A DNA stretch of 64,000 bases from NCBI RefSeq assembly GCF_026013605.1, contig NZ_JAPDPJ010000009.1, positions 1-64,000 on the forward strand, written 5' to 3'. Each line of letters opens with the position of its first letter. Positions within the stretch are counted from its first letter, which is position 1. The notes beneath the pieces were generated by a model. It made no database searches, was not told where the DNA came from, and worked only from the letters and a program-made list of their open reading frames with translations. This stretch comes from Plebeiibacterium sediminum (GTDB taxonomy: Bacteria > Bacteroidota > Bacteroidia > Bacteroidales > Marinilabiliaceae). Position numbers and translations under genes: made by a program. Of this stretch, positions 54,401 to 62,278 are shown piece by piece.

Positions 54401-54492
54401 TACTTGTAGGATCAATTGTTACCCTTGTTGTAGTACCTGTTATGTACGCTATTTTATACAAGGTAGATACTAAAATTTTACATGATAAATAG
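51430..54492 (+). CDS. RND efflux pump permease (AcrB/HAE family)
   Basis: 1020-residue inner membrane transporter driven by protons. Twelve TM helices in the 1+5+1+5 RND pattern with two large periplasmic loops. Recognisable: PGASASEVELEVTDVLEKAVQKL near 48-70, GAIIVAMGMLVDNSIVVADGILIDL near 393-417 (motif with the Asp relay of TM4), and GTLGLIGMMIKNAIVLLDEINDEI near 918-941. Slightly shorter loops than E. coli AcrB, closer to the general efflux type of Bacteroidota. Middle gene of an adaptor-pump-channel operon; substrates unknown. Confidence 0.92.
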   Translation: MNKGMLEKVLGQKAFITSLLFAVILGGLLAFDGLGKLEDPEIPVKSAVIMTPYPGASASEVELEVTDVLEKAVQKLANIDFIESRSIAGLSEITVNIDPNVHTAKMPQLYDHLRRKIHDIKGDLPQSASDPIILDDFGDVYGIFVSVSADGYSYEELNNYVEYIKRELLLVDNIRRVEVYGKQTETIDIKFSTEKFAQLGLNPMLIVQALNDQVSTVNPGNVVVGTERIRMDLGAKFKSIDDIKNLLVKVPNGGSFLLGEIASVERSFYTPKRNDFKYNGQNAMALAISMESKVNVIKVGEVFEERIAQLKENLPVGIEINKVFFQPDRVSESIRGFMINLIESVVIVIIVLLFAMGLRSGLLISSGLVFTILATFIVMKATGIELQRISLGAIIVAMGMLVDNSIVVADGILIDLKKGVERKKAFVNTAQKTAMPLLGATIVAILAFMPLGFSPGAAGEFLKSLFYVLAISLFLSWIFAMIQTPFMANWFYRGKVKKSKGEDTELFNNGLYRWFRKILKMMLWHKTLFTIATVFVLVLSIWSFKFIKQEFFPALDYNQYIIEYWLPQGSDIYQVEKDLDEVQKELSTWDDVKKVVTSLGQTPARYTLLRPMTTLNSNYGELIIDAVDFDAAQKSAIEIIDYLNKNFPQAFARARTYSPIFGDYLIEAKFTGPDPAVLRELAEKAKEIMRANPITAVTTDNWKNQEKVIRPEYSVEQARLQGISRSDVANSLAVASNGMPVGAIYEGSDMLPVILKMEEPVGNHVENIESVPVWSSRSMTSVPLGQVIDSVRVSWEDQTIRRYDGLRAIKAQCDPKPGHTAPELWSQIHEQIEAIDLPYGYELEWLGDHKHSEDANRRLFSLLPLALGLMVLIIILLFNNLKQPIIIMSVVPMAIMGVAVGYHVMQAKFGFVGIIGTLGLIGMMIKNAIVLLDEINDEISRGIDQVNAIINSATSRMRPVMMASLTTILGMVPLLTDIMFKGMAIAVMFGLLVGSIVTLVVVPVMYAILYKVDTKILHDK

Positions 54493-55840
54493 TAAAGTAA
54501 TGATCAATAATATAAAACCCATAATCATATTATTAATGGTGACTGCTTTTTGCAGTTCATCATTTTCTCAAAAAGCACTTAGTCTGCAAGAAACCAGGGA
54601 TATTGCATTGGAGTTCAATAAGATACTAAAAATATCCTCACAACAAAAAATTGCTGCTGAATCGCAAAAAAAAGCGGCTTTCACAAACTATATGCCCAAG
54701 ATTGAAGCTAACGGAACTGCCATGTACTTTCCTACCATGGAAAATATGGAAGTTCCCGCAATGACTTTACCTTCAGCCTCTGATCATACTGCGGCAAGTG
54801 ATGCCTGGTTTCCTGGTTTAAACCTGGAAACAGAAAATCTTGCAGTTATTTCTGCTGGAGTAAACCTTGTTCAACCCATTTATGCCGGAGGTAAAATCAG
54901 GTTGGCAAACAAAATGACAAGTACTGGGGTTGAAATAGCCGAACAAGCATATCAGTTAAAAGAAGCTGAAGTTATTCTTCAAACCGACGAAGCGTACTGG
55001 AACCTATCTGCAATGAATGAGAAAGTAAAATTAGCTCAGAAATATGTTCTTATGCTCGATAGTCTTGAAGGCACTTTAAATGATTCTTATGAATTAGGCT
55101 TAGTTCCTAAAAGTGAAAAACTAAGAGTTACGGTAAATAAAAATGATGCAGAATTAAATTTACTAAGAGCCCGTAATGCCTATCGCATCATGCAAATGAA
55201 CCTTTGCAGAATTATTGGTCTTCCATTAAATACTGAAATTGAGATAACAGAGCAATTAAACGACTCGCTTCAACTTCCGGATTTTATGGACGGAACCAGT
55301 CAGGCTATAGCTAACAGACAAGAACTGCAAATTTTAGATGGTCAAAAACGTATTTCTGAATACCAGAAAAAAATGACGAATGCTGATTTCATGCCTGAAC
55401 TTGGAGCTCAGGTTGGATACCAACACTACAAAATCGGTGACTTACTGGATGAAGGAGACTTTACTGTAGCTGCTTCGCTAATTGTTCCTATTTTTCATTG
55501 GAACGAAAGAAAACACAAGTCTGCAGAAGCAAAAGCTAATTTAAACCAGGCCATGTTAGAATTGAGTAATACTCAAGATTTAATACAACTTGAAGTGCAA
55601 CAAGTACAGATTCAATTGCAAGAAGGTTATCAGTATATTTTGTTATCACAAAAAAACAAACTCGAAGCAAAAGAAAGTCTGGAAGAAACTTCGGCTAGTT
55701 TTGAAGTTGGATTAAACACAACTACTGATTTATTGAATGCACAAGCAGCCTGGCAGGATGCTGTGGCTCAGGAAATCGAAGCCTTAACTCAATTTGAGGT
55801 ATTAAAAACAAAATATAAAAAAGTGATAGGTTTATTATAA
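54482..55840 (+). CDS. TolC-family outer membrane efflux channel
   Basis: 452 residues: signal peptide (IKPIIILLMVTAFCSSSFSQ) followed by two outer membrane efflux protein repeats, mostly alpha-helical with coiled-coil heptads. LVQPIYAGGKIRLANKMT near 131-148 and LIVPIFHWNERKHKSAEAKANL near 337-358 are the strand/hairpin marks of TolC proteins. The start overlaps the pump gene by 11 bp; a second ATG 18 bp on (54500) is equally possible. Completes the tripartite efflux system. Confidence 0.9.
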   Translation: MINSKVMINNIKPIIILLMVTAFCSSSFSQKALSLQETRDIALEFNKILKISSQQKIAAESQKKAAFTNYMPKIEANGTAMYFPTMENMEVPAMTLPSASDHTAASDAWFPGLNLETENLAVISAGVNLVQPIYAGGKIRLANKMTSTGVEIAEQAYQLKEAEVILQTDEAYWNLSAMNEKVKLAQKYVLMLDSLEGTLNDSYELGLVPKSEKLRVTVNKNDAELNLLRARNAYRIMQMNLCRIIGLPLNTEIEITEQLNDSLQLPDFMDGTSQAIANRQELQILDGQKRISEYQKKMTNADFMPELGAQVGYQHYKIGDLLDEGDFTVAASLIVPIFHWNERKHKSAEAKANLNQAMLELSNTQDLIQLEVQQVQIQLQEGYQYILLSQKNKLEAKESLEETSASFEVGLNTTTDLLNAQAAWQDAVAQEIEALTQFEVLKTKYKKVIGLL

Positions 55841-55853
55841 GATATAGAATGCT

Positions 55854-55917
55854 AAAATCTCGTTCCTAATTTTTAATTTCTTCAACAATTATGATTCTTG
55901 TTTAGGGACGAGATTTT
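55854..55917 (+). terminator. Terminator of the efflux operon
   Basis: AAAATCTCGTTCCTAA / TTAGGGACGAGATTTT stem (one mismatch) with a 32-nt loop, 14 bp after the TolC-type gene. Confidence 0.75.
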
Positions 55918-55966
55918 CTTTAAAATCAACAATAAACTTAAGATACTGTTGTTATGATTTAAGATT

Positions 55967-55995
55967 TTTGTTTTACAGGTATAATTGTATTTTTG
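55967..55995 (+). promoter_or_regulatory. Promoter of the LytS/LytT operon
   Basis: TTTG (55967-55970), a 17-bp spacer and TATTTTTG (55988-55995) fit the Bacteroidota promoter consensus, 23 bp before the kinase ATG. Confidence 0.6.
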
Positions 55996-56018
55996 AACTA
56001 TACCTATAAAGCAATGCA

Positions 56019-57095
56019 ATGAGAGACTCTATGGTGAAGCGTTTGAATAAATTTGATGAAAAGTGTAAGCACTGGCGCAAACTTCATAAGGAGGATTCTT
56101 TAAAATTTAAGAAAAGAATTCTTTTTACTTTATTGCTGGGTTTTACCTTTCATTATACCATTTATAAAATTATCCTTTCCGGTGCAGAATACAGCATTGA
56201 CGGTATTTTGTTTTCAATGGCTGTGTTTTTTATTTTTTCAGAATCCATATTCCTTTTTGATAAAATAATTGCCATTAAATTCCCCTGGCATACCTCCGTT
56301 AAAAAAAGAATTATCTCACTGTTTTTATTTGCTGTTGCCTTTTTCTTTATAGCACAGATATATATTCCTCAAATTGAAAAAAGTGTTGTAAAAAACATTA
56401 TTGACGACCCTGAAAAATACAGACTCATCCTACTCGTAGGATTCTTATATCTAATTATTTATGTCATCTTAATCATTGCTCGTAATTTTCACGAAAGCCT
56501 TAATTTCTTTGTTTACGAAAATGAAAAATTAAAGCAAGATAAAATACTCAGTGATTACAAAGCTCTGCAGGATCAGCTTAATCCTCATTTTTTATTTAAC
56601 AACCTTAGTACATTAATAGCTATTATTCATAACGATAAAAACAAGGCCATTGATTTTGCTGAAAATTTTACCGATGTTTATCGCTATGTGCTAACAAAAG
56701 AAGGACAAGTTGCTGTTACTGTTAACGATGAATTAGATTTCTTAAAATCATATACAACTTTACACCTAGCACGAATTGGAAGTGGCTTAAAAGTGGATAT
56801 TGATGTCGATTCGGATTACAGAAATAAAAAGGTTCCCCATTTGAGTTTACAAATACTTGTTGAAAATGCAATAAAACACAATATCACTTCTAAAACAAAA
56901 CCTTTGATTATCAGAATTGGTATTATTGAAGACAGACTTTATGTAGTTAACAACAAACAACTTAAAGAATCCACTTATTCAACAAAAACCGGACTCTCAA
57001 ATCTGAGTAAACGGTTAAAGATATTAACTGATGAGGAATTAAAGATTATTGAAGATGATGATATTTACAGAGTTGAAATTCCTCTGATCAATTAA
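56019..57095 (+). CDS. LytS-type sensor histidine kinase
   Basis: 358-residue membrane kinase: four TM helices (about 33-55, 66-85, 98-120 and 136-158), a short linker helix and a His_kinase (PF06580) domain with the phospho-acceptor His190 in LQDQLNPHFLFNNLSTL. The ATPase N-box is LSLQILVENAIKHN (about 275-288); the G-box is short (TGLSNLSKRL), as usual in this class. Forms an operon with the LytTR regulator 16 bp downstream. It lies directly after the RND operon and could regulate it, but no shared motif was seen. Confidence 0.9.
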   Translation: MRDSMVKRLNKFDEKCKHWRKLHKEDSLKFKKRILFTLLLGFTFHYTIYKIILSGAEYSIDGILFSMAVFFIFSESIFLFDKIIAIKFPWHTSVKKRIISLFLFAVAFFFIAQIYIPQIEKSVVKNIIDDPEKYRLILLVGFLYLIIYVILIIARNFHESLNFFVYENEKLKQDKILSDYKALQDQLNPHFLFNNLSTLIAIIHNDKNKAIDFAENFTDVYRYVLTKEGQVAVTVNDELDFLKSYTTLHLARIGSGLKVDIDVDSDYRNKKVPHLSLQILVENAIKHNITSKTKPLIIRIGIIEDRLYVVNNKQLKESTYSTKTGLSNLSKRLKILTDEELKIIEDDDIYRVEIPLIN

Positions 57096-57111
57096 CTATA
57101 AAATATTTACT

Positions 57112-57888
57112 ATGGCTTTTAACGTTATTATTGTAGAAGATGAAATGCATAGTGCTCAGATGCTTGAGAGCATGGTAAATGAACTACGCCCCGAATGGAA
57201 TGTTATCGACATTTTTGACAGTGTTGAAGATACTGTTAACTGGCTAAAAAACAACGAACAACCCAGCCTAATATTTTTAGACATACAACTTTCTGATGGT
57301 ATAAGCTTTTCAATTTTTGATAAAGTTGAAGTAGATTGTGGAGTTATTTTTACCACTGCTTATGATGAATATGCAGTTAAGGCCTTTAAACTCAATAGTG
57401 TTGATTACATCTTAAAACCTATAAAAAAAGATCATCTCCTTACTGCAATTGAAAAGCTGGAAAGCATCATTAAAAAGTTTGAACCAAATCCATCTGAAAT
57501 ACCCGATTATAAAGATATTTTAAGTGGTTTAAAAAATGGAATCAATCCTTTTCGCAAGCGTTTCCTGGTTTCAAAAAGAGATGCCTTCTTCTCTATTCCG
57601 GTAACTGAAGTTGCCTACATTTATTTTGAATCCAAATTAACTTATGCTGTAACTTTTGACAATAAAGAGCACATTATCAACTTTACTTTGGATAAACTGG
57701 AAGAAGAGCTAGATCCATCAATGTTTATAAGAGCAAACAGACAGGCCATTGTTAACATGAATGCAATTCACTCATTGGAAAACTATTTTGGAGGTAAACT
57801 AATCGTAAAATTACTTCCTCAATTTGATGAAAAATTTGTGGTGAGCAGAGCTAAAGCATCCATATTTAAAAACTGGCTTGATAGTTAA
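57112..57888 (+). CDS. LytTR-family response regulator
   Basis: 258 residues: receiver domain (about 3-120) with acidic pocket EDE near 9-11, phosphorylatable Asp57 in LIFLDIQLSDG and conserved Lys in YILKPIKK, then a LytTR DNA-binding domain (about 150-256; RFLVSKRDAFFSIPVTEVAYIYFESKLTY, FIRANRQAIVNMNAI). Cognate to the LytS-type kinase upstream. Confidence 0.92.
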   Translation: MAFNVIIVEDEMHSAQMLESMVNELRPEWNVIDIFDSVEDTVNWLKNNEQPSLIFLDIQLSDGISFSIFDKVEVDCGVIFTTAYDEYAVKAFKLNSVDYILKPIKKDHLLTAIEKLESIIKKFEPNPSEIPDYKDILSGLKNGINPFRKRFLVSKRDAFFSIPVTEVAYIYFESKLTYAVTFDNKEHIINFTLDKLEEELDPSMFIRANRQAIVNMNAIHSLENYFGGKLIVKLLPQFDEKFVVSRAKASIFKNWLDS

Positions 57889-57936
57889 AAAATAAGCGTA
57901 TATTGCACCTGATATTTATAACCTCAATGTAAAGTT

Positions 57937-58218
57937 ATGGCAAATCGTAGAGAATTAAAGAAAGATATTAATTATCTGGCTGCAGAGATTCTTAATCAGG
58001 CATATATGAAGCTTGCGCTTATGGAAAATGTAAGCGAAAATGACATTCAGCCAATCATGGTGGAAGCAATTGAAATGAGAAATGAGTTTGTTGCAAGAAC
58101 AAATCATCCGGATGGGAAAGACAATAAAAAAATTGTTAAAGCTTACTACCAAACACTTCGCAAAAATTTAATGGCTAAAACCGTTGAATTATTGGACAGA
58201 ATTCAGGCTTTAGGTTAA
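57937..58218 (+). CDS. Small conserved hypothetical protein
   Basis: 93 residues, soluble and almost entirely alpha-helical, rich in Asn, Lys and Glu: MANRRELKKDINYLAAEILNQ at the start and a C-terminal helix KNLMAKTVELLDRIQALG. It looks like the short helical proteins often found near dinB or LytTR genes in Bacteroidales; function unknown. Convergent with dinB, with the two stop codons overlapping within TTAA. Confidence 0.7.
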   Translation: MANRRELKKDINYLAAEILNQAYMKLALMENVSENDIQPIMVEAIEMRNEFVARTNHPDGKDNKKIVKAYYQTLRKNLMAKTVELLDRIQALG

Positions 58219-59306
58219 TCAAAATCAATGGTTAATTGATAAGGAATTGGATCATCATCTTCATTAATAAGATTGGAAATTGATAATCCCATTAACCGTA
58301 ATGGTTTTTCAACAACTGCATTATGCAATAAAGTGCTTGCCAATGAGGCAAGCATTTCTTTTTGATCGATATTATAAAGTAAGGTTTTACTATAGGTATG
58401 TTGCTTAAAGTCGTTAGACTTTACTTTTAATGTTAAGGTTCTTCCAAACTTATCGGTTTTAACCATTCTTTTCCACAAACCTTCAACCAGCCTTTCCAGT
58501 TCAACAATCCTTTCTTCATTGGTTTTAATATCCTGCGAAAAAGTATTTTCAATTCCTACAGATTTTCTGGTACGATTAGGTACAACAGGCCTTTCATCAA
58601 TACCTCTGCAAATTGAATAAAAGAATTGCCCTGCCTTTCCAAAATTCTTAACCAATCCATTCAAACTCCAGGCCTGCAATTCTTTTCCTGTATAAATACC
58701 CAGCTGGTTCATTCTTCCTGCCGTCTTCTTCCCCACTCCGTAAAAATCTTTAACCTGCAACTGCTCTATAAAAGGCAAAACATCATCTGGTTTTATAACG
58801 AAAATACCATCTGGTTTATCCTGATCAGATGCAATCTTGGCTAAAAATTTATTTATGCTGATTCCTGCAGATGCAGTTAATTGGGTTTCTTCCTTTATCC
58901 TCCTTTTAATATCCTGTGCAATAAGAGTGGCTGAATTCAGATTCTTTTTATTTCTGGTAACATCAACAAATGCCTCATCAATACTTAATGGCTCTATCAA
59001 ATCGCTATAATCATATAAAATATTCATTATCTGCGACGAAACAGACTTATAAACTTCATATCTGGAATTTTGAAAAATAAGATGCGGGCATTTTTTTAAA
59101 GCTAACTGGGATGACATTGCAGAACGAACACCATATTTTCGGGCTTCATAACTGGCTGCAGCAATTACTCCACGCTGCGATGAAGACCCTACAACAACAG
59201 GTTTTCCTTTTAATTCAGGAAAGTCGCGCTGTTCTACAGATGCAAAAAACGCATCCATATCAATATGTATAATCTTCCTTACAACCGGATCTACGTCACC
59301 AACCAT
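58215..59306 (-). CDS. dinB: DNA polymerase IV (Y-family translesion polymerase)
   Basis: 363-residue error-prone polymerase. Palm catalytic residues are present in IIHIDMDAFFASVEQRD (about 12-28) and LIEPLSIDEAFVDV (about 100-113, with the Asp-Glu pair). The thumb helix-hairpin-helix is at FYGVGKKTAGRMNQLGI, and the little-finger domain lies at about 240-350. No typical C-terminal clamp-binding hexapeptide stands out; the end reads YQLTIDFD, which resembles a QLxxxF clamp motif. Acts in damage tolerance. Monocistronic. Confidence 0.95.
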   Translation of the reverse strand: MVGDVDPVVRKIIHIDMDAFFASVEQRDFPELKGKPVVVGSSSQRGVIAAASYEARKYGVRSAMSSQLALKKCPHLIFQNSRYEVYKSVSSQIMNILYDYSDLIEPLSIDEAFVDVTRNKKNLNSATLIAQDIKRRIKEETQLTASAGISINKFLAKIASDQDKPDGIFVIKPDDVLPFIEQLQVKDFYGVGKKTAGRMNQLGIYTGKELQAWSLNGLVKNFGKAGQFFYSICRGIDERPVVPNRTRKSVGIENTFSQDIKTNEERIVELERLVEGLWKRMVKTDKFGRTLTLKVKSNDFKQHTYSKTLLYNIDQKEMLASLASTLLHNAVVEKPLRLMGLSISNLINEDDDPIPYQLTIDFD

Positions 59307-59368
59307 TACTGTTTATGTTTCAAAAATAAACCCCAAAAATAGTAAGTAATTACTTAAATCCAGAATGA

Positions 59369-60292
59369 TCATTTTTGCAAACTCAATCCAACATTAAAAA
59401 ATAATTTATTGGGAGTAGCTGTAATTTCTTCTTTATTTCCCTTTTTATTTAAAGATGTCAATTCATTAAATACAGTTATTCCTCCTGCCATATTAAAATA
59501 TAAAGCTTGAAATAATTGTACTTGCATCCTTGGACCAAAATTCACCTTTGAAAAACCAAACTTATCCATATTAATATTTGCAGCTAATTTATCATCAGCA
59601 TTGTAATAATTCTCAAATAAGCGACCTTCAAATCCAATCTTATATCTTTTAAAACAATAATAAGCACTAAGTTGTAAAGGAAGTAATGCTGATAATTCGT
59701 GATGATATTTTTTGAATTGTAAGGTCAACAAAGGCAAATACATTTCGTACTTAAATCTTGTATTAAATGAAAAACCAATTCCATATTCAAAATAGGCATT
59801 ATAACGTTTTGTTGCTATTGCTGATATGCCAAGCATTAAATCGTCGTTACCAATTGGCTCTTTAAAATCACTTGCTATCGCTGGAGACACTATTGCCAGC
59901 AAGCTCCAATGATTTTTTAAACCAGTAATTACTCCCAAATTATAAGTAAGGGACTTATATACATTATTATAATAGCTTTCGGGAATATTATTATTAGTAA
60001 TGGAGTTAATATAAATATAATCCAGTCCACTATAAAAGTACGATCCTTCATTTTTTAGAGGTAGTGCAATTTGTATCGAAGCTCTTAATGCTTCCATTTT
60101 AACATCACTATTTAAATAAGAACTCTTTAAATCACTATTTGAATAATAATACTTATTAAGAGAGGCTATGGTAAATTTTGATAAGCGCGCGTATGAAACT
60201 GTATCATTTTGCTGTTGAGCATACTGATCGATACTTAACAACAAAAAAGAAATCAACATTAATATTGGAGGAGAAAATCTATATTTCAACAT
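59369..60292 (-). CDS. Putative outer membrane beta-barrel protein (DUF6268-like)
   Basis: 307 residues with a signal peptide (MLKYRFSPPILMLISFLLLSIDQYAQ). The mature protein is a succession of amphipathic beta strands with many aromatic residues (YFEYGIGFSFNTRFKYEMYLPLLTLQFKKYHHELSALLPLQLSAYY) and ends in a barrel-like strand FFNVGLSLQK. The layout (SLNKYYYSNSDLKSSYLNSDVKMEAL near 31-56) recalls the DUF6268 group. Function unknown; no operon partner. Confidence 0.7.
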   Translation of the reverse strand: MLKYRFSPPILMLISFLLLSIDQYAQQQNDTVSYARLSKFTIASLNKYYYSNSDLKSSYLNSDVKMEALRASIQIALPLKNEGSYFYSGLDYIYINSITNNNIPESYYNNVYKSLTYNLGVITGLKNHWSLLAIVSPAIASDFKEPIGNDDLMLGISAIATKRYNAYFEYGIGFSFNTRFKYEMYLPLLTLQFKKYHHELSALLPLQLSAYYCFKRYKIGFEGRLFENYYNADDKLAANINMDKFGFSKVNFGPRMQVQLFQALYFNMAGGITVFNELTSLNKKGNKEEITATPNKLFFNVGLSLQK

Positions 60293-60589
60293 TAGGTCAA
60301 TAGCATTAATAACTGTTAAAGTACTAAGTTTGATTTATTCCTTTCATGATACAATAATGTAAATGTATCCAAAAGAATTTACTTTTATCTAAAAATAGAT
60401 GATATCAGGTATTAAAAAACACCATAATTTAAATTTGCATTAAAGGATTTTACAATAAAGATCGAAACTTTGAATTTAATCATCCTGAACATAAAATATA
60501 TAAACATCTATCATTCATTCTATTAAACTTTCAAATCATTCTAAATATTTAAATTAAAAAAACTAATCATTAAAAAATCATAAACAGAG
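60293..60589. other. Intergenic region upstream of guaB
   Basis: About 300 bp, strongly A+T-rich, separating the minus-strand barrel gene from the guaB promoter. No gene or repeat was seen. Confidence 0.3.
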
Positions 60590-60618
60590 TTGAGAAATCA
60601 TTTTATTTAGTAATTTTG
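60590..60618 (+). promoter_or_regulatory. guaB promoter
   Basis: TTG (60590-60592), an 18-bp spacer and TAATTTTG (60611-60618) match the Bacteroidota consensus. It places transcription start near 60625, which excludes the longer frame opening at 60616. Confidence 0.7.
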
Positions 60619-60651
60619 CCAAAATTTTCTAATTCAATAAACCATCAACAT

Positions 60652-62121
60652 ATGTCATTTTTAGAAGATAGAATTGTATCAGACGGCTTAACATTCGACG
60701 ATGTATTATTAATACCGGCGTATTCCCAAGTATTACCACGCGAGGTAAATCTGGCTTCAAAATTTACCAGAAATATTACAATTAATACACCTATCGTTTC
60801 AGCAGCCATGGATACGGTTACAGAAGAACGATTAGCAATTGCTATTGCCAGAGAAGGAGGTATTGGAGTAATACACAAAAACATGACCATTGAAGAACAA
60901 GCTAAAAAAGTTCAAGTGGTTAAGCGTGCTGAAAACGGGATGATTTTTGATCCTATCACCATTAAAAAAGATAAAAATGTTGGTGACGCATTAGCTATAA
61001 TGAAGGAATACAAAATTGGGGGTATTCCTGTTGTAGATGATTATGGTTACTTAGTTGGTATTGTTACTAACAGAGATTTAAGATTTCAGGCAGATTTAAC
61101 TCGTCACATTGAAGAGGTAATGACATCTGAAAACCTGATTACTACTAATCAAAAAACAGATTTAGTTTTAGCTGCTGAAATTCTACAAAAACATAAAATT
61201 GAAAAACTACCAGTTGTTGATAAAGACAATAAATTGGTTGGTCTTTTAACATATAAAGATATTACTAAAGCTAAAAACAAACCATTGGCATGTAAAGATG
61301 AAATGGGTAGATTAAGAGTTGCTGCAGGTGTTGGAGTAACATTTAATACTTTTGAAAGAATTGAAGCTTTGGTTAAAGCAGGTGTTGATGCTATTGTAAT
61401 TGATACTGCTCACGGTCACAGTCACGGTGTTATTGAAACACTTAAGCAAACAAAAAAGAAATATCCTAATTTAGAAGTTGTTGTAGGTAATATCGCTACT
61501 GCTGAAGCTGCTAAAGACTTAATTGACGCTGGAGCTGACGCATTAAAAGTAGGTATCGGACCAGGTTCTATCTGTACAACTCGCATTATTGCAGGTGTTG
61601 GTATGCCTCAACTTTCAGCAATTTATGAAGTTTCTCAAGAAGCTTCTAAACATGGTGTTCCAGTTATTGCTGATGGTGGTATCAGATACTCAGGAGATAT
61701 TGTTAAAGCTATTGCTGCCGGAGGTAGCTGTATTATGGCTGGTTCTCTATTTGCAGGAGTTGATGAATCTCCAGGTGAAACTGTAATTTACAACGGACGT
61801 AAATTCAAAACTTATCGTGGTATGGGATCTGTTGAAGCAATGCAACAAGGTTCAAAAGATCGTTACTTCCAGGATGTTGAAGATGATGTTAGCAAATTAG
61901 TTCCAGAAGGTATTTCTGCACGAGTTCCATATAAAGGAACACTTCACGAAGTAATCTATCAGTTAATTGGTGGATTAAGAGCTGGTATGGGATACTGTGG
62001 TGCTGACACTATTGAAAAATTACATGGCGCTAAATTTACCAGAATCACAAATGCCGGAGTTCAGGAAAATCACCCTCATGATGTTACAATTACAAGGGAA
62101 GCTCCTAACTACACCAGATAA
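60652..62121 (+). CDS. guaB: IMP dehydrogenase
   Basis: 489-residue cytoplasmic enzyme that oxidises IMP to XMP with NAD, the committed step of GMP synthesis. The TIM barrel is split by two CBS domains (about 95-205): [18 protein letters not shown] at the start, [10 protein letters not shown] near 246-255, [10 protein letters not shown] with the catalytic Cys near 303, the mobile flap [10 protein letters not shown] and the catalytic Arg in ISARVPYKG. The start at 60652 gives the canonical MSFLEDRIV; the extra 12 upstream codons overlap the promoter. Monocistronic with a strong terminator. Confidence 0.97.
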   Translation: MSFLEDRIVSDGLTFDDVLLIPAYSQVLPREVNLASKFTRNITINTPIVSAAMDTVTEERLAIAIAREGGIGVIHKNMTIEEQAKKVQVVKRAENGMIFDPITIKKDKNVGDALAIMKEYKIGGIPVVDDYGYLVGIVTNRDLRFQADLTRHIEEVMTSENLITTNQKTDLVLAAEILQKHKIEKLPVVDKDNKLVGLLTYKDITKAKNKPLACKDEMGRLRVAAGVGVTFNTFERIEALVKAGVDAIVIDTAHGHSHGVIETLKQTKKKYPNLEVVVGNIATAEAAKDLIDAGADALKVGIGPGSICTTRIIAGVGMPQLSAIYEVSQEASKHGVPVIADGGIRYSGDIVKAIAAGGSCIMAGSLFAGVDESPGETVIYNGRKFKTYRGMGSVEAMQQGSKDRYFQDVEDDVSKLVPEGISARVPYKGTLHEVIYQLIGGLRAGMGYCGADTIEKLHGAKFTRITNAGVQENHPHDVTITREAPNYTR

Positions 62122-62142
62122 TTATTAAAATTACATATTTAT

Positions 62143-62176
62143 AAAGCCCGTAAACTTTTGTTTTTCGGGCTTTTTT
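62143..62176 (+). terminator. guaB terminator
   Basis: AAAGCCCG / CGGGCTTT stem followed by a T-run, 22 bp after guaB. Confidence 0.88.
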
Positions 62177-62278
62177 ATTTTATTTAGCCACCTTAAAACA
62201 TATCCAAACACAATAATAAATTCTTTTGCGTGTTAGATTAGTGACACTGGAATTAATAGTTTTATAATTAATAAAAAA

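Noticed and set aside
58211-58220. Overlap of the small helical gene and dinB as a sign of misannotation
   Set aside because: The overlap is just the two stop codons sharing TTAA in convergent genes; both frames are sound.
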